From positions 411,001-475,000 of the forward strand of contig JAFCIZ010000001.1 of the NCBI GenBank assembly GCA_017871115.1: 64,000 nucleotides of DNA. The letters run 5' to 3'. The stretch comes from Cunninghamella blakesleeana (taxonomy: Eukaryota; Mucoromycota; Mucoromycetes; Mucorales; Cunninghamellaceae). Below the pieces are notes generated by a model. That model was not told where the DNA came from. It saw nothing but the letters and a program-made list of their open reading frames with translations, and did not search any database. Made by a program: the position numbers and the translations under genes. Of the stretch, positions 1-13,500 are shown piece by piece. Numbering within the stretch: the stretch's first letter is position 1; each line of letters starts with the position of its first letter.

Positions 1-1
1 T

Positions 2-514
2 CGTATTATCGAAAGTATGGATGCTTATCGTTTTTATGCTTCTTCTTTACTAATTATATATGACGCAAATACTTCTTTTAATCAAACGAAAAATAAAAAT
101 ATGAATGATGCAACAACAACTATCGAAAATTCACTATCAACGGCAACATCTACAACAACCATAAAAAATAAAATAGATGTGAGATTAATTGATTTTGCAA
201 AATCTATTTCTAAACATGAATGGATCACACAAAAGCGTCATTTTACTTATCCACCAGTTGATATTACTAATCACCATCAGCAAAAACGTAGAAAAAGTAA
301 AGATTGTAAAAATAAAGCGGAAGAAGTAGAAGAAGATTGTAATTATGGTCCTGATCCTGGCTATTTATTAGGTGTACAAACTCTGATCAAATGCTTTTTA
401 TGGATATATACCAATCATGGTGGTAAAAAAGAAACATTATCTGATTTATGTGAAGCCATATCCTCTATTCAATCTTCTCCTTTTTGGTCAAAAAATGATA
501 TTGATACATTGTGA
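2..514 (+). CDS. Inositol polyphosphate kinase (IPK family), C-terminal part
   Basis: Only the last 170 or so residues are in the window; the reading frame is open to the left edge, so the gene starts outside. Seen: the family block RFYASSLLIIYD near the start, then a 40-residue N/T-rich insert, then VRLIDFAKS (the IDFA metal/nucleotide-binding motif of IPK enzymes), a K/R-rich basic stretch and the terminal GPDPGYLLGVQTLIKCF block. This order is that of the inositol hexakisphosphate/multikinase family (Kcs1, Ipk2, IP3 kinase), which phosphorylates soluble inositol phosphates using ATP. Which branch it belongs to cannot be decided without the N-terminal PxxxDxKxG motif, which lies off the window. 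The low-complexity insert between the SLL and IDFA motifs is larger than in compact family members. It is convergent with the TBC gene downstream. Confidence 0.8.
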   Translation, partial: RIIESMDAYRFYASSLLIIYDANTSFNQTKNKNMNDATTTIENSLSTATSTTTIKNKIDVRLIDFAKSISKHEWITQKRHFTYPPVDITNHHQQKRRKSKDCKNKAEEVEEDCNYGPDPGYLLGVQTLIKCFLWIYTNHGGKKETLSDLCEAISSIQSSPFWSKNDIDTL

Positions 515-990
515 AATTCTTTCTCATATCTCTTTTTAAGAAAAAAAAAGTTTATGTATGTATTATTATTTATAGATATATTATTATTATTTCATATTGT
601 TACTATATCAATCTTTTGCTTACTTTTTTTTTAAAAAAATAATAATAATAGTTAAATATTATTATCATTATTACTATCATTTTTTATCTTATTATATATT
701 AATATTCATTCATTTATATATATTATCATCATTTTTATCTATCCCTTCTCTTTTGATATATTATTCTTATTATATTTATATAATTTGGTTTCTATAACTT
801 ATTATCATTGTTTATAGTTTCTTTATCACTTCATATATTTACTCTTTATTATATTTTATCATGATCATTTACTTTTTTAATATATATAATTTATATTATG
901 TACATTTATTAGTTATATTAATACAATCAATAATATTATTTTTTTAGCAATAAATTATATACGTTTATCATAAAAAAAAATAATCTCTAT
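515..990. other. Convergent intergenic region
   Basis: Between the stop codons of the inositol phosphate kinase (+) and the TBC gene (-). It is almost pure A+T with T-rich runs. Open frames here are low-complexity F/Y/I strings and are not genes. It presumably holds the two 3' untranslated regions and polyadenylation sites. Confidence 0.6.
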
Positions 991-3900
991 TTATACTAAA
1001 ACATAAGGTTCAGCATCTTTATCATCAAGATCTAAATGACCTAATTCTGTAAACAAATTATCCATTCCTTCGTTGATATCATTTTGTTGCTGTTGCTGTT
1101 GCTGTTGACTATTATTATTTTTGTCTTTTAATTTATTATTATTGTCGTTGTTAGTTGAAGAGGATATTGATGAAGTTGAAGCAGATGGTTGCATTGGATG
1201 AATATGATGTAATGATTCTTTTGCAAGATTTTTTCCTTCTGATAATAAATTTTCAAATAGCTCTCTTCCAAGCGATTTTTCACGTTCCATAATAGATTTG
1301 ACTAATTTAAAGCTATCTTGGAATTCATGATCAAAAAACATTTCTAAAATTTCATTAGTTAAAACTGCCATACGATAGGATGGCAATGTTAATTCACAAT
1401 ATATGGTAGTAGATGTATCATTTTCACGCAATATTTGGCCAATTTGTGTCAATTTAGAGCGCAAGTGTAGATTTCCATTATTTGATACCTCGGTTAATTT
1501 TTCTATCAATGTATTCATTTGTTCTGATGATGGTTCTTCATTTCCTCTTGCGATTTCTGATTGTACTAGACATTGTACTATAAAACTATTAATTGTATGC
1601 CATACTACAGATTCATCCTTCTTAAATTGGACTAATAGCCACCATAATTCTTTACACATTGTGATTAGTTCTTCAGTTTTCATAGATTTATCTTCTTCGC
1701 AATAAAGGCTAAAAAATAATCCCATCAATGACATTAAATCCTAAATAATTTGTTTTATAAAAATAAAAACAATTAATTTATGAATCTATGATGGTTTTTT
1801 AAAATGATTTTTTTTATCCTTTTATTTCTCAGTCCTTTTGATTATTTTATTACCCCATGAAATATTTCACTAAGGCCAGAAACTGCATCTTGAAAACTAA
1901 CACCTAAATTAGTAGTTGACTTGAAATGAAGGTATAATCTATTGATAAAGCTTGTTCCAAGAGTTTTTTTCATTTGTTCGTCAACTTCATCATCTAAAAT
2001 ATGTGCACGTAATTTTGCCCAGGGTGTAATACTTTCTAATAATAAATGAAATGTATCAATATCCAACTGCGTTTCTTGTCGATCACCGTGATGTTTAGCA
2101 TAATATAAAGCTCCAAAGAATTTATCATAGACAATAGCAATCTCATCTTTTGTAAATCCTGCTGTATCATCTAAATGTCGAATAGCTGTTCGTTTAGTAT
2201 AAGATTCAATGTTTGCTGCTACTTTTAATTGGTTAGTGCGTCTCATTTCTGTAACGAGTTCATCAGTGACCATAGAAAATTCTCTATACTAAAAAAAGAA
2301 AGCGAATGAAAAAAAATAGAGAACGTAAGCATTTTTAAGACTTATATATATATAATTCAATAAATTGATCTATCACTTTACCGCTGTTAGCATTAGTTCA
2401 TTAAATTTCTATAATGGAAAATAAAAAATATATTTATATATATATCAGCATTTAATTCCATTATGTCTATGTAATTTTTTATTCATACTATCACTTACAG
2501 TCAATCTTGCTTTAGATTTCCCGCTTGTATCAATAGGTTCATCCAATGTAGTAAAAAAGCGTTTTAAAATAACAAGAAAACCACCATCGTCTTTAGTTTT
2601 TAAAAGATCTTCACCATTCAGTTTTAATATAGCCAATCTATAAATTGATTACATGCATATATTAGTTAAATTCCTTTTTATATTTTTATATATATGTGCG
2701 TGTATATGTAAATGTTTACCCAATTTGAAACAAAACTCTTGGACCTTCCATAAATAAACAGTCCAAAACACGAAAGGCAAATAATAAAGGCATTGAGTTA
2801 ACATATAAACTAAGGAACCAAGGCAAACAAGCTACAGATAATTGTACATCTGTTTTTTTAAAATGATCCCATAACATTGGCATAGTACGTTCAACCAATT
2901 TTTCAAATACAATCTGATCCAATAAGGCTCCATACATGGAAGTACTATAATATCCGGGGCAAAGACGATCTACTAAAACATTAAGGATCCAAAAGGCCTG
3001 TTCTTCTGTAGCATATATCAATAAAGCAGAAGTAACAATATTCATAGCTTGGCAATAGCCAAGTTCAGGATTTTGCCACGCATAAGCTGTTAAGACTCTT
3101 CTTAACCTTTCAATCCCTTCGGGTGTTTGATAAGCAGGATATTCAGGTAAAGAACGATTTAAATCTTTTTCTATTTCTTCAGTAGATAAAGAAACTTGTC
3201 CAGAATACATTTTTAATAAGTCTTCATATTGATTTGTATTAGCAAAGCGAAGATAAGAGGCGCCAGAGCTCATTTCCCATATTTCGCCACGTAATTTATT
3301 TGGAAGCCCAACCCGAATTAGTTTACCAAATGTAGGAGATCGTACCATATTTAAATTTCTACCATTTTCTAAAAGTAGGAATGAATATAATAAAAATAAT
3401 ACAAGATTCCAAATTAGTTGTTATTTAATTTTACTATTATTGTCAAATTTATTTTATTCCGTTTTATTTTATATTTATATTATCATATATTTATATACCT
3501 ATGAAATATTGTTTCCATAATTTCATTTTACTACGATCTTTTGTTAATTTAGAGTCACCTGGGAAACCAAATTTTAGCCCAAGTCCACCTTTTTCGTCAT
3601 TTATTGAAGGGTCTGATATATCTACCAAAAGAGTATCAGATTGTTTTTGTTGTGGTTCAAATATATTTTCAGATTCACAAGTAGCTAAGAATGGTTTTAA
3701 AAGTTTAAAGGAAGATGTCTGTTCCTTTAAATTATCACGAAGAAGTTGGCAAAAACTTTCTACTGCAGGTTTAGGAGCCTAATTGGTTATATATATATAT
3801 ATATATGGTATATAAATGTATGAGTATCAATAGATATATCAACATCGTAATTTATCTTCTTTTTTCTTTCTTTCTTTCTAAATATACTTACATGAAATTT

Positions 3901-5728
3901 AAAAATATGTTCCATATTATGATACGTAGTTATTGATAAAGATGATTTATATGATCCAGCATTTAATCTTTCTACACGTTTTATAGTATATAATGGGAAT
4001 ACTAACCAGACAATAGGTTGATGTTGTTGAGGTTGTGGAAGACGTTGTTGAGATTCATAAGCTAAAAATGTTTCAGAAATATAAACACGACCATGCAAAT
4101 CCCGAATAGGAGGTGTAGTAGTTGTAGTAGGATGAGAAAAGGAAGCTTTTATTCCATTATTTTTGTTATTTAAGGTATATCCAACTTCTAAAGCATCTAA
4201 AAGATGTTCTTTCAAGGGTAGTCTAAAATGTAAACAGTAATCCATGTTTCTTTTTTGTGCTGCTAAATCATGTTTTAATGGATTCGTCAGTATACGATTG
4301 TCTGTTGATCTACTTGAAACTGGTTTATTAGTTGCAGTTAGATGATTGTCAGGTGATGACACAAATGGTCCGAATGAATTATCGTTGTTGTTGCTATTTG
4401 AGGCGCCTGGAGCATCACCACTACTATTCTTTAATAAACGCAACATTGCTTGACCGGCTAGCTGTACTAATACATCGTAAACTTCGTCCCGTTTAAACAT
4501 AGTTGTAAAGACATACTGTATAAATATGGATAAAAATAATAAAAAGAGATCGAGTATTTAGTAAGCCAATATAATAATAAATATAATGATGATAGTAATA
4601 AAATAAATGTATATATTTTTAAGTAGTGCCTACTTACTTCATGGTTATCTTTAGTAAAAATGCGAAGAGCATCAGAAAAAACACTACGTCTAGATTTTTC
4701 TTTTTTTATGTCTTGAACATCCTTCATTTCAATTAACATTTTTGTTTCCACACCTAATAAAAATGAATAAAAGCCAATATAATTTTCACTGATATACATC
4801 CACCCTTGCCTTGAATTGTATGCACAGGAGTAATCTACACGAACAAATTTTTAATTATTATTATTATTAATATATATATTATAACTTTTTGCTTATATCA
4901 CTTTCTATTTTTATTTTTTTAAAAAATACTATATATAAATATTTAAATCTTACAGCTAACTAAGCGTTCGGATGACGGCACATCAAATATTTGTCTAAAA
5001 GATCTCGAAGCATTTCTAACAGTTTCGTCAGATGACAGCTCATCCGTGCCAATATCTATTTTTATCCATAATATTAAATTATTATAGTAAAAGTGTTTTT
5101 TTTTTTTTTTTAAAAAAAAAAGTATCAGTATCCTTGTTTATGATAATTTGTTACTTTATAGTATTATTATTATTATTGTTACTCTTTTTATGATAGTTTT
5201 TTTATTTACCTAAAGTAGTTACAATAGTTTGTATTTTTTCAGTAATCCATTCTTCCTTACTATAACCATCGGTCATAGTTTCAAATTCTGGTAAAATATT
5301 CTGTTCCATCCATAGCCAAGCTGTTTCAATAATCTTTTCCGTTTCTCCTACAGCAATTTGAAGACAAGTGCAGTTGGGTTCTCTTTGGAATAAAATACGA
5401 TAAGGTGGTTGTTTGGTATCAAAAACATTGGCTATAGTGTTGATTAAGCTTTTAAACATCCCAGCTGAATGAAACTTCTGTAACATTAAACAATCTTTTT
5501 GTCGTATTGTAGTCCAAAATGGTGTTAATGTTATATCTATTGGTGTTGGTAAAGTAAGTGTCTATTTATAAATATAATATATCAAATAAAAAAAATGAGA
5601 TTTAAATATATTTTACAGTATATATGTATACAATGTTTGTTTCGAAATAAATAATAAAAATATAAATAAATAAAACATACATTACGTGGAATACCAGATG
5701 TACTTGGTGCTTCTTCCCAATCTTCCAT
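991..5728 (-). CDS. MDR1: GRAM-GRAM-TBC Rab GTPase-activating protein, Mdr1/Gyp2 (TBC1D8/9) family
   Basis: Eleven exons joined by GT-AG introns give about 1,200 residues starting [12 protein letters not shown]: 5728-5681, 5561-5210, 5055-4954, 4834-4638, 4515-3892, 3778-3499, 3368-2720, 2637-2499, 2408-2382 (27 nt), 2288-1854 and 1740-991. The first GRAM domain is near residues 145-235 ([18 protein letters not shown]) and a second near 310-400 ([12 protein letters not shown]). The TBC domain spans about 550-760 with the catalytic arginine-finger motif IEKDLNR and glutamine-finger motif GYCQ. Beyond it lies the EF-hand-like C-terminal region typical of TBC1D8/9 proteins, then a poly-Q/N tail. 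The family stimulates GTP hydrolysis on Rab GTPases in membrane traffic. Both catalytic residues are present, so it should be active. It is divergent from the flavocytochrome b2 gene. Gene name by family resemblance. Confidence 0.9.
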
Positions 5729-6202
5729 ATTGCGTATGTATAGATGTAGGAAAAAATTAAAAAAGAAGAGGGAAGTGAAAAAAAAAAAAAAAAAAAAAAG
5801 TTAAAAAAAGAGTTAAAAAAAAGCTGGGCAAGGTAAAAAAAAATTAACTGCGGAGGTTGATTTTTTTTTTTCCTTTCAAATATTTTATTTATGCTACGTT
5901 AAACCTTATTAGTATTAAGTATTGTTTAGTGTGTGAATGCAATTATAGAAAAAAACAAATCTGTTTATTATTCTTATGTTGATAAAGGGAGATGGATTTG
6001 TTATCTATGTAAACTATGCCTCTAATGGTATCAATTAAAAACATCAGAAATAATTTTGATTGGTGGTTGGATAAATCTATAACTTTATGCGTTCGCGCTT
6101 CAATTTTTTATAAAAGAGAGCGAATTCATTTTTTTAATTTTTTTCATTTCTCTTTCACTTTTTTATTATTATTCTTTATTTTTTATTCTTATTTTTTTCA
6201 AT
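5729..6202. promoter_or_regulatory. Divergent promoter region, TBC gene / flavocytochrome b2
   Basis: The 474 bp between two divergent start codons must serve both genes. A TATAAAAG box lies at 6109-6116, 87 bp before the flavocytochrome ATG, and is preceded by a locally GC-richer stretch (GCGTTCGCGC, 6089-6098). Near the TBC side are poly-A runs (5780-5799) and CTGCGGAGG at about 5850. Nothing else is recognisable. Confidence 0.5.
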
Positions 6203-8146
6203 ATGAAATCGATTACTTCTCAAGAATTATCAAAACATAATAAAAAAGGTAATCCATAAAAAAACATAAAATGAAAATATACTTAACTTTCCCCAATACG
6301 AGTTTATTTATCATTTTGTTGTTTTATTACTATTATTTTATTTATTTATTTATTTATTTATAGACGATTTATGGATAGTTATTCATGGCAAAGTGTATGA
6401 TTTGACTGGTTTTTTACCTGAACATCCTGGGGGACAAAAAATTATATTAAAGTATGCTGGGCAGGATGCAACTGAAGCTTTCGATCCCATCCATCCACCT
6501 GATATTATATCACGTTACCTAAGTCCTGATGTATGTTTAGGTCAATTAGATAAAAGCACGGTGAAAGATATGGTTAAAAAGGAATCGGAGGTAGATAAAA
6601 AAATACGATTGGCTAGGGAAAATATGCCTAAATTGGACGAAATGTATAATGCGTTTGATTTTGAATGTAAGTATTTTTTTATTTCTATTTTTATTATTTA
6701 TTATTTAATATTTATTATTTATGTTTCACATCTCATTTTTATTTTTATTTTTTATTTTACATACCCTTAGCTGTTGCACAATCTGTATTAAAACCTGAAG
6801 CATGGGCTTATTATTCAAGTGGTGCCGATGATGAAATATCCATGAGAGAAAATCATAACGCTTTCCATCGTATTTGGTTACGTCCAAGGACTATGGTGAA
6901 TGTGCAACAGTTAGAATTAACAACTACAATGTTGGGAACAAATGTATCCATGCCTCTTTATATTACTGGTACTGCGCTTGGAAAATTAGGCCATCCTGAA
7001 GGTGAATTAGTTTTAACTCGTGCTGCTGCCCAGTCAAAAATAATACAAATGATTCCTACTTTGGCTAGTTGTTCTTTTGATGAAATTGTTGATACTGCAT
7101 CTCCATCTCAAACGCAATGGCTACAGTTATATGTGAATCAAGATAGATCCATTACCGAAAAATTCGTTCGACATGCTGAAAGTAGAGGCATTAAAGGTTT
7201 ATTTGTTACTGTAGATGCTCCTCAATTGGGTAAGTAATATATTATTATAAATAATAAAAAAAATGTATATAAAAAGATTAAAATGAAATAAAAGAGATAG
7301 ATGAACAGATTTTTTTAGTTTACTACAATTATTTTTAATTTTTAATTTTTTTTTTTTTCATTAGGCCGTCGTGAAAAGGATATGAGAGTCAAATATTCTC
7401 ATGAAGCGCCAGGAGAAATGGATGATCATGAAGATATTGAACGCAATGAAGGTGCAGCAAGGTATATAAGTACCTTTATTGATCCTTCATTAGGCTGGAA
7501 TGATTTAGAATGGTTAAAAAGTATTACAAAAATGCCCATTTTATTAAAAGGTATTCAAACCCCTGAAGATGCCGTCTTGGCTGCTAAGCATGGCTGTGCT
7601 GGTATTGTTATTTCTAATCATGGTGGAAGGCAGCTTGATACAGCTCCTTCAGCTATCGAAGTTTTACCTGAAGTAATGGATGCTTTACGCGCTGAACAGC
7701 TTGATAAAGGTTTTGAAGTTTATATTGATGGTGGAATTCGTCGTGGAAGCGATATTTTTAAAGCAGTAGCTTTAGGTGCAAAAGGCTGTGGTATTGGAAG
7801 GCCAGCTTTGGTAAATGAAATACAGATCTCATAAAAAAATAAAAATAACTCAATTTATTTACATATTTGTTTATTTGTTTATTTGTTTAATATATTTTAT
7901 ATGTATCAAAAATAGTTTGCTATGTCAACTTACGGAGATGAAGGTGTTAAAAAATTAGTTAGCTTGCTCAGAGATGAACTTATTATGTGTATGCGTTTAA
8001 TGGGTGCACCCACTATTAATCATATAACTAGAGATATGGTGGATATTCGAAATTTGAAAGATCATTTTGTCCAAAGTCCAGTAGACAACCTCAGTCTTCA
8101 TGCTTATGAACATATGCTTCCAAGAGGACGTATAAACAAACTTTAA
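6203..8146 (+). CDS. CYB2: Flavocytochrome b2 (L-lactate dehydrogenase, cytochrome)
   Basis: Five exons (6203-6248, 6364-6666, 6771-7229, 7365-7810, 7916-8146) encode 494 residues. An N-terminal cytochrome b5 domain (about 16-95) carries the haem-ligand motif HPGG and a second histidine in FDPIHPPD. The rest is an FMN alpha-hydroxy-acid dehydrogenase barrel with the [10 protein letters not shown] block, the active-site QLYVNQDR tyrosine, ILLKG lysine, SNHGGRQLD (catalytic His and Arg) and the [14 protein letters not shown] phosphate-binding loop. The family oxidises L-lactate to pyruvate and passes electrons through haem to cytochrome c. Oddity: the start [15 protein letters not shown] runs directly into the b5 domain, with no bipartite mitochondrial presequence such as the yeast enzyme has. 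Either the protein is cytosolic or an upstream exon was missed. A related 2-hydroxy-acid substrate is possible. Confidence 0.92.
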
Positions 8147-8807
8147 AAAAGTATTATTGGTATCAATTTTTTTTATTATAAGTAATTTTTATACTTGTGA
8201 TAATTTTTTTTTTTATTATTTTAACTTGGAAATAAAAAAAATTAAAATATTAATATAAGGTGACAGTTAGACTTTTTTATTAAAACATTTTTATTTTTAT
8301 TTTTTTCATATACTTAAAATCATCTATTCTCTTTTTTTTCTATATATAATTTTTTTTGCCTTTGTTTTTTTTTTTAAAAAAAAATGGTCGAGAAAAATAA
8401 TTAAATAGAATATTTTTTGTACACAACAAAACTGAAAAATTGAAAAATCGTAGTGATGATCTTTTTTTTCCTTTTTTATTTCCTTTTTTTTACATTGTAT
8501 ATAGCGTATGGGTTTCTTTTGTGTATGAGTTACAATAAAATCTGTATAATGTGTGTAGAATGTCCAACCATTCTAATATGTAAAATTCTATTTTATATTC
8601 TTGTTGTTTTATTTTATTTTGCTTTTAGAAAAGGGGATAAACATTATATATAATATGAAAAGATATAAAAAGAAATTGCTTTATTAAATAAAAGTAATTC
8701 TATAAAAATAAAAAAAATAATGCCCGGAGTTGGAATTTTTTATTTCAAAAAAAGAGTAATATTTTTTTTTTTTTTATCACTCTTCTTTTTTAATTAAAAT
8801 ATTTTTT
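8147..8807. other. Intergenic region
   Basis: Between flavocytochrome b2 and the RRM-R3H gene, both on the plus strand. It contains a T-run/A-run palindrome at 8365-8384 and T-rich stretches just before the next start codon. An open frame at 8453-8653 is F/L/Y-rich low complexity and is not credible as a gene. Confidence 0.5.
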
Positions 8808-10316
8808 ATGTCTGGTCCATCTTCTCCTCATATATCTCGTAATAATTCATTTAAAAATCTAAGACAGTATAAAGTAAATATAAATATATAATACTATAAT
8901 AAAAAAGAGCGCATTTTTTAATTTAATATATATAAATGCTAATGTTATTATTATTTCCATTATTATTTATGTATATAATTAGGATTTCTCCTCTTCAGCA
9001 CCAGCTTCACCATTAACAACATCATATCAAGGATCACTCGATGAAGTAGAAGATATACCGACGGCAGTTGTTATAAAGAATATTCCGTTTTCACTAAAAA
9101 AGGATGGTTTATTATATTTAATGGTTAGTAAATAAAAAAAAAATGCTCGTTGTGTTTTCTGCTTCTCTTCTTTTTTCGCTCTGTGACACCTAATTATTTG
9201 TTGTTGGGATTCATTTTTGTTTTATCTAGATTTCAAGGGGTATTCCTACACCATATGCTCTAAATTATCATTATGATAACGGTACCTTTCGAGGATTGGC
9301 TTTTGCAAATTATAAAAACGCTGATGAAACTTTAGAAGCTATGAAAGGGTTAAATGATTTGGAGATAGGTGGAAGAAAACTCCGTGTAGAATTTAAACGT
9401 CAATTATTTTCGGTACAGCAAATGCTTTCTTTACAAAAGGATAAAAATTCGCCTACGCAACAATCTAGAAATCAGCAAATAAGTAAGTAGAGATTTTACT
9501 ATGTTTATTTTAATTATTGATATATCTACTACTACTACTATTATTATTATTATTATTAATAACCCATTATTGTATACTAATATAAACGTCTTTTTTATTG
9601 TACTGGTAGCTATGGATTCTCCTAATGACGACAGAATGACAGAACTTTATGACCAGCTATTAGAATTTTGTAGCGACCCAAATCGAGATACATTTACACC
9701 TGATACTTATTCTGGAAAAGAAAGAAAGGATGTGCATTTAATAGCTGAGCAATTAGGTTTAATACATCAATCTATTGGTTCATATCCTGATCGCGGTGTT
9801 CAAGTTAGAAAAAAAGATGCCCAGGTAAGAACAATGGTGACATTTAATAACAATAATAATTATGTTTCTAACATATATATATATACATAAACTAACCAAT
9901 CCATTTATTTTACTTTTATTTTTATTCTAATAATTATAGTCATTAAACGATGATATAGATGTGATAGAATCCAAGTCAAAATTAATAAATGTATCCGATA
10001 TCGTTATTGACCTTCCTTCAAAAAGAGATAGTCGAAAGCCAACTTTGTAAGTAACTTAAAACATACATAGAATTAAATTGACATAGAAAAATACATAACT
10101 TAATGGGTATTTGCTAATAAGAACCCACTATATATTTATTTATTTATTAGACAAAATAGTAACAATAACAACCAACAAGAAGGCATTTCTCCTATACGAC
10201 AACCATTAGGTCCAGATCTCTCTAAAAATTTCGAGTCAAGAAAATCGGTGCAAAATTTATCTCTTTCTGAGATATTTATTCGTCAACATATGTCTAATAT
10301 AAGTATTGTGTCTTGA
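8808..10316 (+). CDS. RRM-R3H RNA-binding protein, Cip1/Cip2-Pin4-like
   Basis: Six exons (8808-8873, 8983-9123, 9230-9482, 9610-9824, 9940-10046, 10151-10316) give 315 residues beginning MSGPSSPHISRNNSF. The RRM spans about residues 38-115: RNP2 is VVIKNIPFS and RNP1 is FRGLAFANY, followed by GRKLRVEFKR, as in fission yeast Cip1/Cip2 and budding yeast Pin4. After an S/Q linker there is an R3H domain (about 160-225) with the RDTF...KERKDVHLIAEQLGL core, which binds single-stranded nucleic acid. The tail is N/Q/S-rich and ends in a short helix-like segment. The likely role is binding mRNA in stress or cell-cycle control; this is inferred from the relatives. The phase at every junction is consistent. 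Orthology to a single named gene is uncertain, so no symbol is given. Confidence 0.85.
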
Positions 10317-10537
10317 ACATAAGTTTATACGTACTACGTTCATAATGCTAATCTCCAAATATGGGTGTTTATTGGATGGTTATTTTAAATTCCGCCTTTT
10401 TTTCCCTTTTGTTCTCTATTTAAATTTTATTGTTACTTTTCTTCCCAATTTTTTTCTTCTTCCACTTTTTATATTTATTTAAAATAAAATAGTTTCATCC
10501 TTTGTAAACATTATTTTCTTTAAAGTATTTAAAAATA

Positions 10538-13500
10538 ATGTCCTTTTCTACATCATCTTGGGAATCATATTTATCACCACAAGAGACTCAAGTTTATATT
10601 GGATTATTTAAACTTGCTTCTCAAACTAAACCTGGTATAGTTACTGGTACAGAAGCAGTTCAATTTTTTGCAAACTCTGGTGTTCCAAATGGAATTTTAT
10701 CTGATGTAATAACATTAATAAAAATATTAATAATGATAATATAAAAGTATACTTTATCACTTTTATTAATTTTTTTTTATATAAATATACATACTATTTA
10801 TAAATATTTATTAGATATGGGAAACTGCAGACCGAGATAATGTAGGTTATTTAACACCAGAAACTTTTTCAATTGCTTTAAAATTAATTGCCTGTGCACA
10901 GCATGGTACTGAAGTAGCAGATCCAATTATATCAACTGGTATGTACTTGAAAAAATAAGAAGAAGATGGATATATATATATATAATCAATGAGTAAAAAA
11001 TAATATGATAGTGATGTATTTAAAAAAATGAATTGATATATGATATGTGTAAAATATCAGAGATTTAATATATGGAGACGGATACGTTATGCTGGTTTTA
11101 TTAATATATATGTTTATATTTATATTTATATTTAACTTCTGTAAAAAACAATCGTATTTAGTTGTACCCTTACCTCAATTTAAAGGAATTCCAAACGATA
11201 TAAATGTTGTCAGCCCTAACGTAACTGGAAATAGTAGTATATCATCAGCAAATAACATTACTCCAGCAGAACGAGAAAAATACCAATCTATTTTTAAAGC
11301 TCATCAACCTGTAAATGGTGTTTTAAATGCCACAACCGCTAAAAATATATTCATAAAATCCAAATTATCAAATGATATCTTAGGACAAATATGGTAAGTA
11401 ACATATATTTTAAAAAAGTATATGTGAAAACAGATAAGTACTTTTTTTTTATTTACCTTTATACATATTAAACAATAATATAGGTCTTTAGCAGATGTTC
11501 GCCAATCAGGATCATTGAACCAAACTGAATTTACAATTGCCATGCATTATATTGCTAAATTAATGGATGGAACTTTAAATACATTACCTAATCAACTACC
11601 TCCATCTGTCTATGCATCAGCTGCTGGTCCAGCATCTACACCTATGTTAGCCAACCAGCAATCACCAGTGTTAAGACAATTCTCTGGCAATAATAATAGC
11701 AATAACAATAATGGAAGCAATACACCTATTATTTCTCAACAATTAGCAGGAAATAGAATGATAATGACACCACCTCAACGAGCAGCTACAATTGATTCAC
11801 TTGGTAATATGGCTTTTTCATCTTCCACTGAAAATATACAGCGATCTTGGGATGTCACACCAACCGAAAAATCACAGTATGATACATTTTTTGATAGAAT
11901 AGATAGTCAGCGTCAAGGTTTTATCCAAGGAAAAGAAGCTGTAGAATTTTTTAAAAATTCGAGATTACCCGATAATGATTTGGCTCATATATGGGATTTG
12001 GCTGATACTTCACAAAGTGGTAGACTTTCTCGTGATGAGTTTGCTGTTGCTATGCATTTGATTCATAAACGTTTACGTGGTGAAACTCTTCCTCCATCTC
12101 TTCCTACAACTTTGGTACCTCCTAGTCCTCGTGTACCTATGGCAAGTCCAAGTCCTTTACATAGATCTGCCACAACTGCTGCTGCTTCTGTTAATCGTAG
12201 CGTTAGCTATGATCCATTTAATCCACCTGCACAAGGTAAAAGATAAAAAAAGAATATAGAAAAATCAATGAGAAAAAAAAAAAACAAGATATATAACTTT
12301 GTGAAAGGAAAAACTTGATACTCATTTTTATATATATATATATGTTTACTTCTAATTATAAAAGCGGCCCCTATAATTGAAGAAGATCTTTTGGGCGATT
12401 TTGGCAACAACGATCAGTTAACTCAAGATACCAATCAAGTCAATCAATTACAAAATCAAATAACTTCTTTAAAATCATCCACTGTTGAAGTCAAACAACA
12501 AAAACTTACAGCAGAGCAAACTATAGAACAATTAGCTAAACAAAAACAAGAGCTACAAATACAAATGACACAAGTAAAAATGGCACATGAGGCTGAAGTA
12601 AAAGAATTGAATGAATTACAAGATATTATAAAACGTGAAGAACCAGAATGGATGCAAATTAAAAATGAATACGAAATTGCTCAGCAGCAATTATCAGCTA
12701 CACAACAACAAATCCAACAATTAAAACAACAAATTGAAAAGAGTCGTATGGAAAGTGAAAACTACAGACGTCAAGTACATGAAATTCAAGAAGAGACAGC
12801 TGCTTTAATTGCTCAAGTAGAAAGTTTAAATAGCCAATCTAAACAACAAAGTATGATGGTAGATATCAATCATCGTCAAGTTAAAGCTGCAGAACAAGAT
12901 AGGGAGCAAGCTAAGCGCGACTTGCAAGATGCAAAAGAAGTAAAAGGTATTACGGAATCTGCAAGGGGCTTAAACATAAATGATCAATCACACTCTACTG
13001 CTACTGCCGCTGCTACAACCTCTCATTTTTCAACTATTGACAACCGTGATTCCTCTGATGACGATGACTCTTCTTCGTCCGATGATGATGACGATCGCCA
13101 TCATGGAAGCATAAAACAAGATAAAACCACTACGGAAGCTCATTCACCTAACTTTAAAAATTCACCTTTTCATTCCTTTGCAACCACTTCTTCACCTCAG
13201 CCATCCATTGAAAATAAATCAACTACACATTTCAACGATCAATTCTTTGACATTTTTTCGCCACACTTGACACAAGCCGAAGCTCAGGTACAACAAAATG
13301 CAGAAACTAGCCAATCAAACGATTTTGATGCAGTCTTTGGTGATTTAGCTGGAATCCCTTCCCCTGAAGAAAAACAAGATAATAATCTAGATAATAATGC
13401 TACAACAACAGCATCCTCTTCACCAGTGACATCATTATCAACAGCAACTAAAAAACATCGTACACCTCCACCTCCTCCACCTCCTTCTCAAAATACTACA

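Noticed and set aside
597..797. Open frame of 66 codons on the plus strand
   Set aside because: Composed almost only of Y, I, F, L and S from A+T-rich sequence, within a convergent 3' flank.
5129..5137. GTATCCTTG string resembling a U12 GT-AG 5' site
   Set aside because: Plus strand, inside an intron of the minus-strand TBC gene; no plus-strand exon adjoins it.
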